Assembly: GCF_022354825.1 (NCBI RefSeq)
Contig: NZ_CP031168.1
Span: 2,047,501 to 2,111,500, forward strand
DNA length: 64,000 nt
Direction: 5' to 3'
Origin: Paenibacillus sp. H1-7
GTDB lineage: Bacteria > Bacillota > Bacilli > Paenibacillales > NBRC-103111
The notes under the pieces were generated by a model. It had not been told where the DNA came from. It did no database searches and saw nothing but the letters and a program-made list of their open reading frames with translations. Shown here piece after piece: positions 41,565-50,750 of the stretch (position 1 is the stretch's first letter; each line of letters begins with the position of its first letter). The translations under genes were made by a program, and so were the position numbers.

Positions 41565-43925
41565 GTGGGTGCTGTGATACGGAAAGGAAGGCGCGGGAGA
41601 CGATCTAATGCATCGTTGTTTGTCGTTTTTTGCATGTTATTTTCCATGATCTTTACGGTAGGCGCTCCAGCCGCAATGGCCAAATCGACCCGTGCCGCCA
41701 TCGTTGTCGAGGTCAACGGGGACGTGAGCGTACGCAAGGCGGGGGGCTCGAAGTCCTACACCGCTTATGAGGATATGAGCTTGAACCAGGGGGATTACAT
41801 CGTTACGGGGGCTTCCTCATCCGTAGTTCTGAGAACGGCGGACCAGGACGATGAAATTACTGTCGGGGAGCACTCCGAAGTATCTCTATCCGAGCTGGCG
41901 AATCAAGGCGGCGGCAAAACCTCCAAGTTCAAAATGTGGGCCGGTTCGGCGTGGATGAAAGTAAAAAGCCTCGTCAGCTCGGAGGATGATTTCGAGATTG
42001 AAACGCCGACGGCGGTTATGGGCGTGAGAGGAACTTCCTTGTTTACAATGGTAAACAAGGATACCGGGACGACAACAATGCTTGTGACTGCAGGCATCGT
42101 TAGAGTGCAGTCCAACGTTGCAGCGGGGAACGGGGGAACTCAAGGCAGCCATACGACGTTGTACCCTTCTCAGCAAATTAATCTGGACTCCAGAACGCAA
42201 ACGCCGGATTTAAGAGCAGCTGTTAATTATGCCAATGTAGATCAAATAGTAAATCTCGCGTCTCCAAGAGTTCTGGAATCCATCCTTCGCGGAACGCAAG
42301 AAATTCAAAAAGAAAATGATGATATAAAAAAGAAGCTGAGCGAAGGTTTGCAAAATTCAGATTCCAAGCCCGGCGATAACGGGATCTTGAAAATTCAGTC
42401 TGTGGATGATTTGAACAAGATATCGGGTAACTTCGATAAATTAATTGCATTGATTGCTAAAGAAGCGATCGACGCAAAGAAAATCGACCAAAAGCTGCTC
42501 GATCAGGTGAATCAAGCGATTTCCGACCCGCTCAAAAAGATCGATCTAACCAAAGTGGAAGGGCTCGACATGACGGCGGGAGTAGATCCTGAGGTTGAAA
42601 AGCTTAAGCAAACGCTGCAGCAGCAACAGCAACAAAGCATTGCGGCAAAGGAAAATGCCGAGCTCGCTCGTTTGATGCAGTCGATTTTGTCTTTGCTTGC
42701 CAAGATCAAGGAACAAAAAGCTGCCATGGATGCTGCTAACAAAAAGGCGCTGCAGGAAGCGAATGAACAAGCGATTTCTTCTTTTATAGCTACATTGTCG
42801 GCTGAACAGCTCAAACAATTCCAGGCGAACCAGTCGAAGAATGAGTCCGGTACGGGTTCGCAGCCTGCAACACCGCCTGCAGCTGGCGGGGGAGGAGGCG
42901 GAGGTTCAAGCTCCGGCTCGAGAAACGAACGGCCTGCGGCTCCGGCCTTGATCAGCCCGTCTACGGCAACGACTTCGTTTAATCCTGCAGCCGTAACGCT
43001 GCGAGCGCCTGCCGACACTACCATCCAAGTATTCCATGGCAGTGAACTTGTAGGCTCGGCTCCGGGAAACGGTGGCCAGGACGTGCGAATACCGTTGAAG
43101 CTTTTATCTGAAGGAAGCTATGATTTAACGGCGCAAACGCTGCGGATGGGAAGAACTAGTGACACCATCCCGATCCCTTCCATCACGATTTCGGACGCAC
43201 CCATCCTGATCAGCCCGGCATCGGAGCTCGTTACGAATTCTCCGGCCATCGTAGTGAAAGCTCCGCTCAATACCGACGTGGTTGTGTTGAACGGGGGAAC
43301 GCAGATTGCCAAAGCGGCCGGAAAAGGAGCCCAAGAGGAAGTAACGATTCCGCTTCCGCAGTTAGGTACGGACGGAGTGGCCGTGTACGATAAATTAACG
43401 GTCGTGACGGAACGAACCGGCTGGAGATCAAAGGAAGTATCCATTCCGAAGATAACGGTGGATCGTTCCATGGGAATCCAGCTGAAGTCGGCTACCCGCC
43501 AAAACGATACGGTGAATGTGCAGCTGACGATGAAAAACTTCGTGGACGCCAAATCGATATATGCGGCTGAAGTGCACCTGGGTTATGATAACCGGTTAAG
43601 CTATATGGGCGACGGCACCGTTGCCCGCAACAAGGATGCCGTATTCGGCTCGCAGCCTGAAAGCGTTGAGGTGTTGAAGCAATCGGCCGCTAGTGCCGGC
43701 ACGGAGCTGGTGTATGCTGCGACTAACTTTGCCGCGAACGGTTCCGCCGGAGCTATTTCCGTGAGAGGGGAACAGCCGCTCGTTACTATTCCGTTAATCT
43801 TTACAGGCTCGGATTGGAATCAATTGAAGATGAAATTGTTCTATTATAAAGTCGTAGACAAGAACGGGAATGTCATTGCGGAACTCAAATTGACGGATAA
43901 CCCTATTGAAATTCCGGTCCAATAA
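41565..43925 (+). CDS. Large secreted FecR-domain protein with possible cohesin-like C-terminus
   Basis: A 786-residue exported protein. A signal peptide (about residues 1-40, ending AAMAKS) is followed by a FecR domain (about 48-185: VEVNGDVSVRKAGGSKSY...GDYIVTGASSSVVLR...FEIETPTAVMGVRGTSL). Next is a long helical, Gln/Lys-rich coiled-coil part (about 230-430), a Pro/Gly linker with eight Gly in a row, two Ig-like repeats beginning APALISP and APILISP, and a C-terminal beta-sandwich (TVNVQLTMKNFVDAKSIYAAEVHLGYD) that resembles cohesin folds. GTG 41565 lies 7 bases after AGAGGAG. Co-transcribed with the CHASE2 cyclase; ligand unknown. Confidence 0.8.
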   Translation: MGAVIRKGRRGRRSNASLFVVFCMLFSMIFTVGAPAAMAKSTRAAIVVEVNGDVSVRKAGGSKSYTAYEDMSLNQGDYIVTGASSSVVLRTADQDDEITVGEHSEVSLSELANQGGGKTSKFKMWAGSAWMKVKSLVSSEDDFEIETPTAVMGVRGTSLFTMVNKDTGTTTMLVTAGIVRVQSNVAAGNGGTQGSHTTLYPSQQINLDSRTQTPDLRAAVNYANVDQIVNLASPRVLESILRGTQEIQKENDDIKKKLSEGLQNSDSKPGDNGILKIQSVDDLNKISGNFDKLIALIAKEAIDAKKIDQKLLDQVNQAISDPLKKIDLTKVEGLDMTAGVDPEVEKLKQTLQQQQQQSIAAKENAELARLMQSILSLLAKIKEQKAAMDAANKKALQEANEQAISSFIATLSAEQLKQFQANQSKNESGTGSQPATPPAAGGGGGGGSSSGSRNERPAAPALISPSTATTSFNPAAVTLRAPADTTIQVFHGSELVGSAPGNGGQDVRIPLKLLSEGSYDLTAQTLRMGRTSDTIPIPSITISDAPILISPASELVTNSPAIVVKAPLNTDVVVLNGGTQIAKAAGKGAQEEVTIPLPQLGTDGVAVYDKLTVVTERTGWRSKEVSIPKITVDRSMGIQLKSATRQNDTVNVQLTMKNFVDAKSIYAAEVHLGYDNRLSYMGDGTVARNKDAVFGSQPESVEVLKQSAASAGTELVYAATNFAANGSAGAISVRGEQPLVTIPLIFTGSDWNQLKMKLFYYKVVDKNGNVIAELKLTDNPIEIPVQ

Positions 43926-43953
43926 TCGATCATAGAGGAGATCATGAAGGAGT

Positions 43954-45573
43954 ATGAAAACATCGGTAAAACTGTTCGCCGCGTCCATCATGGCAGCTAG
44001 CTTGCTTGGAGGAGCGACGAGCTCTTGGGCGGCTTCCGCCCTATCCCAAGACAGCTTAAAAGCGGACAACGGTCAAATCATGACGGACATCTCCACATTT
44101 GCCGGGATTGGCGATAACGGCAGCTTGAATGAGGAGAAGCTGAAAGCAACCTTCCGCAGCCCATATGGACTGCTGCTTTTGCAGGACGGAACGCTCCTCG
44201 TTTCCGATTCCAGGAATCATTTGCTCCGAAGCGTTTCCGGTAATAAAGTTACCAAGGCAGCCGGTCTTGTGATAGGAAAAGACGAGAAAGGGTTCCCGAT
44301 GGGAGGCCTTCTCGACGGGACACCGGACAGGTCTGTCTTTGATGCGCCGGCCGGACTTGCAGCCGATGCCAAGGGCAACGTCTATGTGGCGGATAGCGCC
44401 AATCATGCGATTCGTAAGCTCGATAGCGCCGGGAATGTGACGACATTGGCCGGCAGCGGCCTCATCGGAAGCAAGGATGCTGCCGGATCGGAGGCGTCGT
44501 TCTACAGCCCGCAGGATGTAGCGGTTGCCCCTAACGGGACCGTGTATGTTGCCGATACGCTGAACCATACGATACGCAGTATAAGTCCCGAGGGGAAAGT
44601 AACTACGCTTACAGCCCCGTCCAAACGTGCTGTGGAGGTCACTCCGGGGCAAGTCGTATGGGGTGGCGATTACTTGGATGGAACGATCGCCGAATCCAAA
44701 TTTAACGAGCCGTCCGGATTGGTTATCGATGCCAAGGGTAATCTATATATAAGCGATTCAGGAAATCAGCGTATCCGCTATATGGATTTTGGCACTGGGA
44801 AAGTGACGACGGTGGCCGGAGGCGGCTCATCCGAAAGCGGTACGCCTTACGGCAAAACCGATTTGTACGTTCCCGGCGATTTTTCCGACGGTGCCGCTCT
44901 GACAGCGAGATTCGATTATCCGATGGGTATTGCACTGACGGACGAAGGCGGGCTGCTCATTGCCGATAGTATGAACCATTCCATTCGTTACTTATATAAT
45001 GACAATGTCGTTACACTGGCCGGGGATGCCAATCAAAGACCGGGAGAGCTGGACGGCATCGAACGGTCGGCTCAGTTCCAAAAACCGAGGGATGTCGCCG
45101 TATCACCGGATGGAACGATATATATTGCCGATGCTTATAACAACAAAATTCGTCAAATGAAGCTGTTCCGCTTGCCGGAGAGTTTGCCTAAGGACGATCA
45201 GGTGAAGGTCGTTATCGGATCCAACGTCGTCGAGTTTGACGCTCAGCCCGAGATCGCCAACGGTCGGACGATGGTGCCGGTTCGGATCATTGCCGAAGCG
45301 CTCGGCTACAAAGTAGGCTTTGAGGAAGCGAACCGCAGCGTTCAATTATCCAAAGGCGATGTTACCATCGAGCTGTACCTCGACAAGACCGGAATCAAGA
45401 CCATGGAGAATCAGAAGCAGGCTGTAACCAAGGAAACCGATGCGGCGCCTTATTTGAAGCAAGAACGCACCTATGTACCGGTTCGTTTTTTTGCAGAGGA
45501 AATCGGTCTGGATGTACAATGGGATCAGGACTCACGAACGGCGATTTTACGGGAGAAAGCAATCGTCCGATAA
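43954..45573 (+). CDS. Secreted NHL-repeat protein with copper-amine-oxidase-N domain
   Basis: A 539-residue exported protein with a clear signal peptide (residues 1-26, ending SWAAS). Residues about 45-410 form an NHL-type beta-propeller of about six blades with recurring elements such as APAGLAADAKGNVYVADSAN and EPSGLVIDAKGNLYISDSGN. The last 115 residues match the copper-amine-oxidase N-terminal domain (VVIGSNVVEFDAQPEIANGRTMVPVRIIAEALGYKV...RTYVPVRFFAEEIGLDVQWD), a common non-catalytic surface domain in Paenibacillus. Third gene of the cyclase operon, 28 bases after the FecR gene; the SD spacing is awkward. Function unknown. Confidence 0.85.
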   Translation: MKTSVKLFAASIMAASLLGGATSSWAASALSQDSLKADNGQIMTDISTFAGIGDNGSLNEEKLKATFRSPYGLLLLQDGTLLVSDSRNHLLRSVSGNKVTKAAGLVIGKDEKGFPMGGLLDGTPDRSVFDAPAGLAADAKGNVYVADSANHAIRKLDSAGNVTTLAGSGLIGSKDAAGSEASFYSPQDVAVAPNGTVYVADTLNHTIRSISPEGKVTTLTAPSKRAVEVTPGQVVWGGDYLDGTIAESKFNEPSGLVIDAKGNLYISDSGNQRIRYMDFGTGKVTTVAGGGSSESGTPYGKTDLYVPGDFSDGAALTARFDYPMGIALTDEGGLLIADSMNHSIRYLYNDNVVTLAGDANQRPGELDGIERSAQFQKPRDVAVSPDGTIYIADAYNNKIRQMKLFRLPESLPKDDQVKVVIGSNVVEFDAQPEIANGRTMVPVRIIAEALGYKVGFEEANRSVQLSKGDVTIELYLDKTGIKTMENQKQAVTKETDAAPYLKQERTYVPVRFFAEEIGLDVQWDQDSRTAILREKAIVR

Positions 45574-45599
45574 TTTTATCGGGAATATGATGGACGCTC

Positions 45600-45653
45600 G
45601 GACCTATTCTGGGATGGAGGCACTGCACTCTTTCGCCGAATAGGTCCTTTTCT
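45600..45653 (+). terminator. Terminator of the cyclase-FecR-NHL operon
   Basis: GGACCTATTC (45600-45609) and GAATAGGTCC (45638-45647) form a perfect 10-bp stem with a large loop, followed by TTTTCTT. Confidence 0.85.
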
Positions 45654-45714
45654 TGAATAGAGGAGAGACTAATGCAAGAACATTAGATGCCCTAGAGGCG
45701 GGAGGCGAAACCCG

Positions 45715-46452
45715 GTGTCCGACTTACAGCAGCTGCTCAGCAAAATAGCGGAATTGGAGAAACGGAATCATGAGCTTTCACTCATGTTGGAATCGGCATA
45801 TGAGCTGCGAAGCGAAATGACCGAACAGCAGCATCCTGTATCTATGAGCGTTATTTACTCTCTTGTGCTGGCACTTGACTCCAGAGATCCTTACACAGCT
45901 GGGCATTCGTCCAGAGTCGCCCTGTACTCCTTATGGATTGCCAGAGAGCTGGGGCTTCCTGAAGAGGAATGCAGACACTTCCATCGGGCGGCTATCATGC
46001 ATGATATCGGCAAAATCGGCGTGCCCGACAGGGTGCTGTTGAAATCGGACAGCTTGAATGACGAAGAATTCGAGATCATGATTTCCCATACCGTGATCGG
46101 TGCGAGAATTTTATCCCGGATGGAACCGGAGGAGCGCATGCTTCAAGCAACCGAGGTGGCCAAATACCATCATGAGAAAATGGACGGCACCGGCTATCCG
46201 GAAGGACTCCGCGGTGATAACATCCCATTCTTTGCCCGGATCGTAGCGGTTGCGGACGCCTTCGACGCCATGACTACAGATAGGCCGTATGCCAAAGGGC
46301 GCAGCTATCGTGAGGGAGTGGATGAAATCATCCGCTGCAAAGGGTCTCATTTTGACCCGGTGGTCGTGGAAGCATTCGAATCCGTAATGAAGAAGCGCGG
46401 CTACTTGGAAGGACACCATCATCGTCATCTGCAGGAAGCCGACGTCGATTGA
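45715..46452 (+). CDS. HD-GYP domain protein
   Basis: A 245-residue protein with a short N-terminal coiled coil (about residues 1-38) and an HD-GYP phosphodiesterase domain. The metal-binding His-Asp pair is at residues 96-97 (MHDIGKIGVPD), HHEKMDGTGYPEGLRG carries the GYP motif, and AVADAFDAMTTDRPY is conserved. Such domains hydrolyse cyclic di-GMP or other cyclic dinucleotides. A His-rich tail (GHHHRHL) is unusual. Start is GTG 45715 with GGGAGG 8 bases upstream. It sits just after the cyclase operon and may share its signalling role. Confidence 0.9.
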   Translation: MSDLQQLLSKIAELEKRNHELSLMLESAYELRSEMTEQQHPVSMSVIYSLVLALDSRDPYTAGHSSRVALYSLWIARELGLPEEECRHFHRAAIMHDIGKIGVPDRVLLKSDSLNDEEFEIMISHTVIGARILSRMEPEERMLQATEVAKYHHEKMDGTGYPEGLRGDNIPFFARIVAVADAFDAMTTDRPYAKGRSYREGVDEIIRCKGSHFDPVVVEAFESVMKKRGYLEGHHHRHLQEADVD

Positions 46453-46550
46453 GGCTAAGCCTACAGCTGGATCCGCACTCGTTCACTTCCCCTTTAAAAA
46501 AACGGCTCGGCTGCCGATATTAGTGGGAGAAGGTGGAAGAAGGGATCGGC

Positions 46551-48002
46551 GTGAAACCGAAGGACCATGACGAGCAGCTGCGTCAATTTTTTCAACACTC
46601 GATGGACAACCCGCTCTATTTGAAAAAATATGTTCGGGAGCATCCTGCCAATAAAATGGCCTGGTACTTGCTCGGGAGAGAGTATGAAGCTCAAGGCAAG
46701 AAGGGTAAAGCTCTCTATTGCTATACCCAGGCCGGGGAAATATATGAAGCGTTCGAAAATCAGACGATTCAGGTTTCGCCTGAATCGGAACAATCGCTGC
46801 GGCAATGGGAGAGGCAAGGCAAGCGGAATCAAAGGCGTCAGCGCGGCCGTTTGGCTGCTATTGGGCTGCTGCTGTTAGCGGGAGTGCTGTATGCGCCCGA
46901 GTTCCATGATCCTCATCTGCCGAAGGCGGAGAGCCGAATCACCGAGCTGCCGGACGGAGTAACGCCTGCCCAGGTGCAGGAGACGAAGGTATATTATATT
47001 GCAGGCCCGAAAAGCAAGGAGAACGCGGCCGCAGCGCTCCAGGAGATGCTGCTGAAGGAGCGGGTGAACAGCTACGCGATTTTGGCGCACGGTCAATCGA
47101 TGGGCGATGCGCGATGGATATCGTGGCTCCGCTCGCCGGACATTCTCTTGTCTGTGGAAGGGAAGCAGGATGCCGCGCTGCAGCAAATCCAATATCATGA
47201 CGCGGAGAGCTGCTCCTGTCAGCCTACGGAAGCGAGCAAGCCGAAGGCGATCTACGGCGCTTGGGCTGCTCAAAGGGAGCAGGAGCTGGTGCTCCGGTCC
47301 GCTTTAGCCGCCTACGAAGCCAAGCACGGGAAGCCGCCGGAATCATTGCGGAAGCTGAATGAGCCTTATCCGGGCAATATGCTGCCTGGAGTCACTCCGT
47401 ATATGGAGCAGCTGTATGAGGAGCTCGCAGGAAGTCCGGAGAAAGCCGGGCTGCCGGAGACTTCTGCACCAGCATCCAATCCTGCATCCGCTCCAGGCGC
47501 GGCGCCTGCATCGGCTGACCAGCCGTCTGTTAGCACCGGCGGTTTGATCAAACCATTGACGGAGCCGCTTCGAATCGTCGTTGATAAACAAAATCATCGA
47601 CTGGCGGTAGTCAGCGGACAGGTTATCGTCAGAAATTATCCGGTAGGTCTGGGGGCCGAACGAACGCCCGAGGGCACGTTCCAAATATCGGAGAAAGTAA
47701 GGAACCCGAACGGCAAATCCAACGGCGAGTTCGGCAGCAGAGGGATGACCTTGTCCGATACGCTGTACGCGATTCACGGGACGAATCAGCCGGCAAGCAT
47801 TGAAAAAGACAAATCGCTCGGCTGCATCCGGATGCTGAAGGAGGATGTGGAGGAGCTGTTCGATATGGTGCCGATGGGAACGTCCGTGACGATAGGCAAG
47901 AGACTTCTCCCCGTAGACATCCAGCGAAGCGAGCCGGTATTCCGGCTGCCCGCCTCAACGGAGGAAACGAATCCGGGTAAAGTATACAAATGGCTGAACT
48001 AA
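46551..48002 (+). CDS. TPR - transmembrane - L,D-transpeptidase (YkuD) protein
   Basis: A 483-residue membrane protein. The cytoplasmic N-terminus (about 1-95) holds a TPR-like repeat (AWYLLGREYEAQGKKGKALYCYTQAGEIY) and a basic stretch before one transmembrane helix (LAAIGLLLLAGVLYAP). Outside lie an unknown region, a low-complexity Ala/Ser/Pro linker and a C-terminal YkuD domain with the catalytic HGTNQPASIEKDKSLGCIRM (His and Cys). YkuD enzymes form 3-3 cross-links in peptidoglycan or anchor proteins to it. I prefer GTG 46551 (AGAAGGGA upstream) over GTG 46533. Confidence 0.88.
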   Translation: MKPKDHDEQLRQFFQHSMDNPLYLKKYVREHPANKMAWYLLGREYEAQGKKGKALYCYTQAGEIYEAFENQTIQVSPESEQSLRQWERQGKRNQRRQRGRLAAIGLLLLAGVLYAPEFHDPHLPKAESRITELPDGVTPAQVQETKVYYIAGPKSKENAAAALQEMLLKERVNSYAILAHGQSMGDARWISWLRSPDILLSVEGKQDAALQQIQYHDAESCSCQPTEASKPKAIYGAWAAQREQELVLRSALAAYEAKHGKPPESLRKLNEPYPGNMLPGVTPYMEQLYEELAGSPEKAGLPETSAPASNPASAPGAAPASADQPSVSTGGLIKPLTEPLRIVVDKQNHRLAVVSGQVIVRNYPVGLGAERTPEGTFQISEKVRNPNGKSNGEFGSRGMTLSDTLYAIHGTNQPASIEKDKSLGCIRMLKEDVEELFDMVPMGTSVTIGKRLLPVDIQRSEPVFRLPASTEETNPGKVYKWLN

Positions 48003-48076
48003 TAGGAGAAGCAGCACCTGGCGTTATGCGGGGGCTGCTTTTTTATCAACCATTCGATTACATTGTAATAAAGCGC

Positions 48077-48214
48077 TTACGAATTAAAAATGAGCAGAAC
48101 GATCATAAGAATTACGACAACGCCGAAGATGGAGCTTACCCAAATAATCCGCTTTTTATTTACCGTATCGTTCGGCTTGCGCTGCTGCAAATACGTAGGT
48201 TTTTTTCTCTGCAT
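48077..48214 (-). CDS. Small single-span membrane protein
   Basis: A 45-residue protein too short for usual gene calling. A highly basic N-terminus (MQRKKPTYLQQRKPNDTVNKKR) is followed by one transmembrane helix (IIWVSSIFGVVVILMIVLLIF). Weak GGCGGG lies about 6 bases before the ATG. Codon use is regular. Small proteins of this layout are frequent in Paenibacillus genomes but I do not recognise the family; function unknown. Confidence 0.6.
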   Translation of the reverse strand: MQRKKPTYLQQRKPNDTVNKKRIIWVSSIFGVVVILMIVLLIFNS

Positions 48215-48375
48215 AGGAACCCGCCCTGCCTTTTTCATAGATTTATGAATATTCTATCATATTGCAGCCGGTTGAGAACATCATTTTGCCTGGCTTGTCC
48301 TCTTTATTTTTCGGGCATAAAACGATAAACTGTTCAAGTAGAGCAACTTTAGAGAACGGTTAGGGGAGAGCAGGC

Positions 48376-49476
48376 ATGTTGTATAAGAAGATAGCAAAAC
48401 CGGTGCTTTTTCGGATGGATCCGGAGAAAGCGCACCATTTGACCATAGACGGGCTACATACGGTAGGCAAGCTGCCGGGCGGCAAGGCGTTGTTGAATGG
48501 AATGTACGGGGTTCCGAATTACTCCGAGCTGGAGACGACTCTATGGGGCATCCGTTTCCGTAATCCGGTCGGCTTGGCGGCAGGACTTGATAAAAATGCG
48601 AAGGCGGTTCCTGGGTTTTCCAGTATCGGTCTCGGCTTTATGGAGGTAGGTACCGTGACTCCGAAGCCGCAGCCGGGCAACGAGCTTCCAAGGTTGTTCC
48701 GCTTGCCGGAGGACGGGGCGCTGATCAACCGGATGGGCTTCAACAATGTCGGCATCGAGACGATGGCCGAGCACTTGCGTGAAGCGGGAGCTCATACGAT
48801 ACCGGTGGCGGTGAATATCGGCAAAAACAAAGTAACGCCCAACGAACAAGCTGAGGAGGATTATCGGGCTTGCATTCGGGGCTTATATGCATATGGCGAC
48901 TTCTTCGTTGTTAATATCAGCTCGCCGAACACGCCGGACCTGCGCAACCTTCAACACGGGGACGACTTGTCGCGACTTCTGGCGGCCGTAAAGGAAGAAA
49001 TGAAGCTGCAGCAGCAAAAGCACGGAGGAGCCGAGAAGCCGATTTTAGTTAAAATCGCACCGGATCTTGAATCCGAGGAAGTCGCTTATATGGTGCAAAC
49101 GATAGTGAACAGCGGCGTTTCCGGCATCATAGCATCGAATACTACGATTTCAAGAGCGGGGCTAACCCATAAGCATAAAGGAGAGACCGGCGGGTTGAGC
49201 GGCATGCCGCTTACGGAACGCTCCACGAAGCTTGTGCACGACATTTACGCAGCAACGCAGGGCAAGCTTCCGATTATTGGTTCCGGGGGTATATTTACCG
49301 CCGAGGACGCCTACGCCAAAATTTGTGCCGGTGCCAGTCTGGTAGAGGTTTATACTGCGCTGATCTATGAAGGACCCGGTTTGATCCGGAGCTTGAACGA
49401 AGGGTTGAGAGCATTGCTGCGCCGGGACGGCTTCAAGCATATAGCGGACGCGGTCGGTTCAGCCCACAGACGCTAG
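48376..49476 (+). CDS. pyrD: Dihydroorotate dehydrogenase (quinone), class 2
   Basis: A 366-residue enzyme that oxidises dihydroorotate to orotate with FMN and passes electrons to quinone. The N-terminal helix (MLYKKIAKPVLFRMDPEKAHHLTI) is the membrane-binding segment typical of class 2. FMN and substrate motifs follow: NPVGLAAGLDKN, INRMGFNN, and VNISSPNTPDLRNLQ containing the catalytic Ser that separates class 2 from the Cys of class 1. GSGGIFTAEDAY binds phosphate. It lies outside the pyr operon, 19 bases before an alarmone synthetase gene. Confidence 0.95.
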   Translation: MLYKKIAKPVLFRMDPEKAHHLTIDGLHTVGKLPGGKALLNGMYGVPNYSELETTLWGIRFRNPVGLAAGLDKNAKAVPGFSSIGLGFMEVGTVTPKPQPGNELPRLFRLPEDGALINRMGFNNVGIETMAEHLREAGAHTIPVAVNIGKNKVTPNEQAEEDYRACIRGLYAYGDFFVVNISSPNTPDLRNLQHGDDLSRLLAAVKEEMKLQQQKHGGAEKPILVKIAPDLESEEVAYMVQTIVNSGVSGIIASNTTISRAGLTHKHKGETGGLSGMPLTERSTKLVHDIYAATQGKLPIIGSGGIFTAEDAYAKICAGASLVEVYTALIYEGPGLIRSLNEGLRALLRRDGFKHIADAVGSAHRR

Positions 49477-49495
49477 TAGGAATGGAGGATAACGG

Positions 49496-50299
49496 ATGGA
49501 TGGACGCGATTGGAAAAAGTTTCTGCTGCCTTATGAGCAAACGGTGGAGGAATTAAAGGTTAAATTCAAGACGCTTCGCGGCGAACTGAAAAGCCGCGAT
49601 GAATATTCGCCGATCGAGTTCGTTACGGGACGTGTTAAAAAAATATCCAGTATTCTGGATAAAGCTAAACGGCTCAACGTCCCTATGGAACAGCTGGAGA
49701 CGGGGATTGAAGATATCGCCGGCATACGGATTATGTGCCAGTTCGTAGAGGATATCGAAAAGCTCGCCGAGCTGATCCGCGAGCGGGAAGACATGACACT
49801 CGTCTACGAGAAGGATTATGTCCGGAATAAGAAGCCGAGCGGCTATAGAAGCTACCACATGATCGTGGAATATCCGGTGCAAACTGCCCTTGGCATGAAG
49901 CGGGTGCTTGCGGAAATCCAAATCCGCACGCTGGCCATGAACTTCTGGGCGACCATAGAGCATTCGCTCAACTATAAATACCGCGAAAGCCTGCCCGAGG
50001 ATGTTATTAAACGGCTAACCAAAGCAGCGGAAGCGGCCTACCTTCTGGATGAAGAAATGAGCAGCATCCGCGAGGAAATCGTGGAATCGCAGCAGCTGTT
50101 CGAGGATAAGTCAAATATGGTATCGCGCGTGCTGAATGGGATTCAGGAGCTGTACTTTTACCGCCGCGTGCGCGAGGCGGCTCAGTTCCAGCTGAGGTTT
50201 AACGAGCATTGGGAAACGGACGACATGTGGTTTTTCAAGGAGCTGCTGAATGAGATCGAAGAAGCGATTGGGCGGGCCAAAAGAGGACACCAAGGATAG
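49496..50299 (+). CDS. Small alarmone synthetase, RelQ/YjbM-like GTP pyrophosphokinase
   Basis: A 267-residue single-domain (p)ppGpp synthetase. The RelA/SpoT synthetase fold is recognisable from IEFVTGRVKKISSILDKAKR, IEDIAGIRIMCQFVEDIEKL, the substrate loop KPSGYRSYHMIVEYPV and LAEIQIRTLAMNFWATIEHSLNYKY. No hydrolase, TGS or ACT domain is fused. At 267 residues it is longer than Bacillus YjbM (211) because of a helical C-terminus. It would raise (p)ppGpp in stress. It forms an operon with pyrD and a DUF309 gene, with spacings of 19 and 12 bases. Confidence 0.9.
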   Translation: MDGRDWKKFLLPYEQTVEELKVKFKTLRGELKSRDEYSPIEFVTGRVKKISSILDKAKRLNVPMEQLETGIEDIAGIRIMCQFVEDIEKLAELIREREDMTLVYEKDYVRNKKPSGYRSYHMIVEYPVQTALGMKRVLAEIQIRTLAMNFWATIEHSLNYKYRESLPEDVIKRLTKAAEAAYLLDEEMSSIREEIVESQQLFEDKSNMVSRVLNGIQELYFYRRVREAAQFQLRFNEHWETDDMWFFKELLNEIEEAIGRAKRGHQG

Positions 50300-50311
50300 A
50301 GGTGTGCGGTG

Positions 50312-50743
50312 ATGAGCGTGAATGGGAGCTATGACCGGCTGTATGTGGAATTCGTCTATTATTTTAATATAGAGCGAGATTACTTCGAGTGCCACGAGGT
50401 GATGGAGGAGCTGTGGCTGGAGGAAGGCAGAGCGCCGCTGTATCAAGGGCTTCTGCAGGTTGCTGTAGGACTCTACCATCACCGTAACGGCAACGTCAGC
50501 GGGGCGATCAAGCTGTTGACGGCGGCGCTGGAGAAGCTTGAGCCGCTTCGGAGTGACGGTCCCGGCATTGATCTCGTTAAGCTCGTGAGCGACAGCCGCA
50601 CGTATTTGCAGCGGTTGGAACGGATTACCGTGGAGCCGTTCGATTCTTACGACCTGGATATTACGATTGTTGATCCGGAACTGTCGGCGCTTGTCGAATA
50701 TTTGCGAAATCATCCTCCTAATCACGGAGAAGGTGAACTATAG
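50312..50743 (+). CDS. DUF309 family protein
   Basis: A 143-residue helical protein. The signature is in the first 55 residues: FNIERDYFECHEVMEELWLEEGRAPLYQGLLQVAVGLYHHRNGN, the H-E-x-x-E...QG-x-x-Q motif of DUF309 proteins that may bind a metal. Family members in Bacillus (YpuF) are uncharacterised. ATG 50312 is favoured over the overlapping GTG because AGAGGTG is then 7-8 bases away. Last gene of the pyrD operon. Confidence 0.85.
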   Translation: MSVNGSYDRLYVEFVYYFNIERDYFECHEVMEELWLEEGRAPLYQGLLQVAVGLYHHRNGNVSGAIKLLTAALEKLEPLRSDGPGIDLVKLVSDSRTYLQRLERITVEPFDSYDLDITIVDPELSALVEYLRNHPPNHGEGEL

Positions 50744-50750
50744 AATGGAA

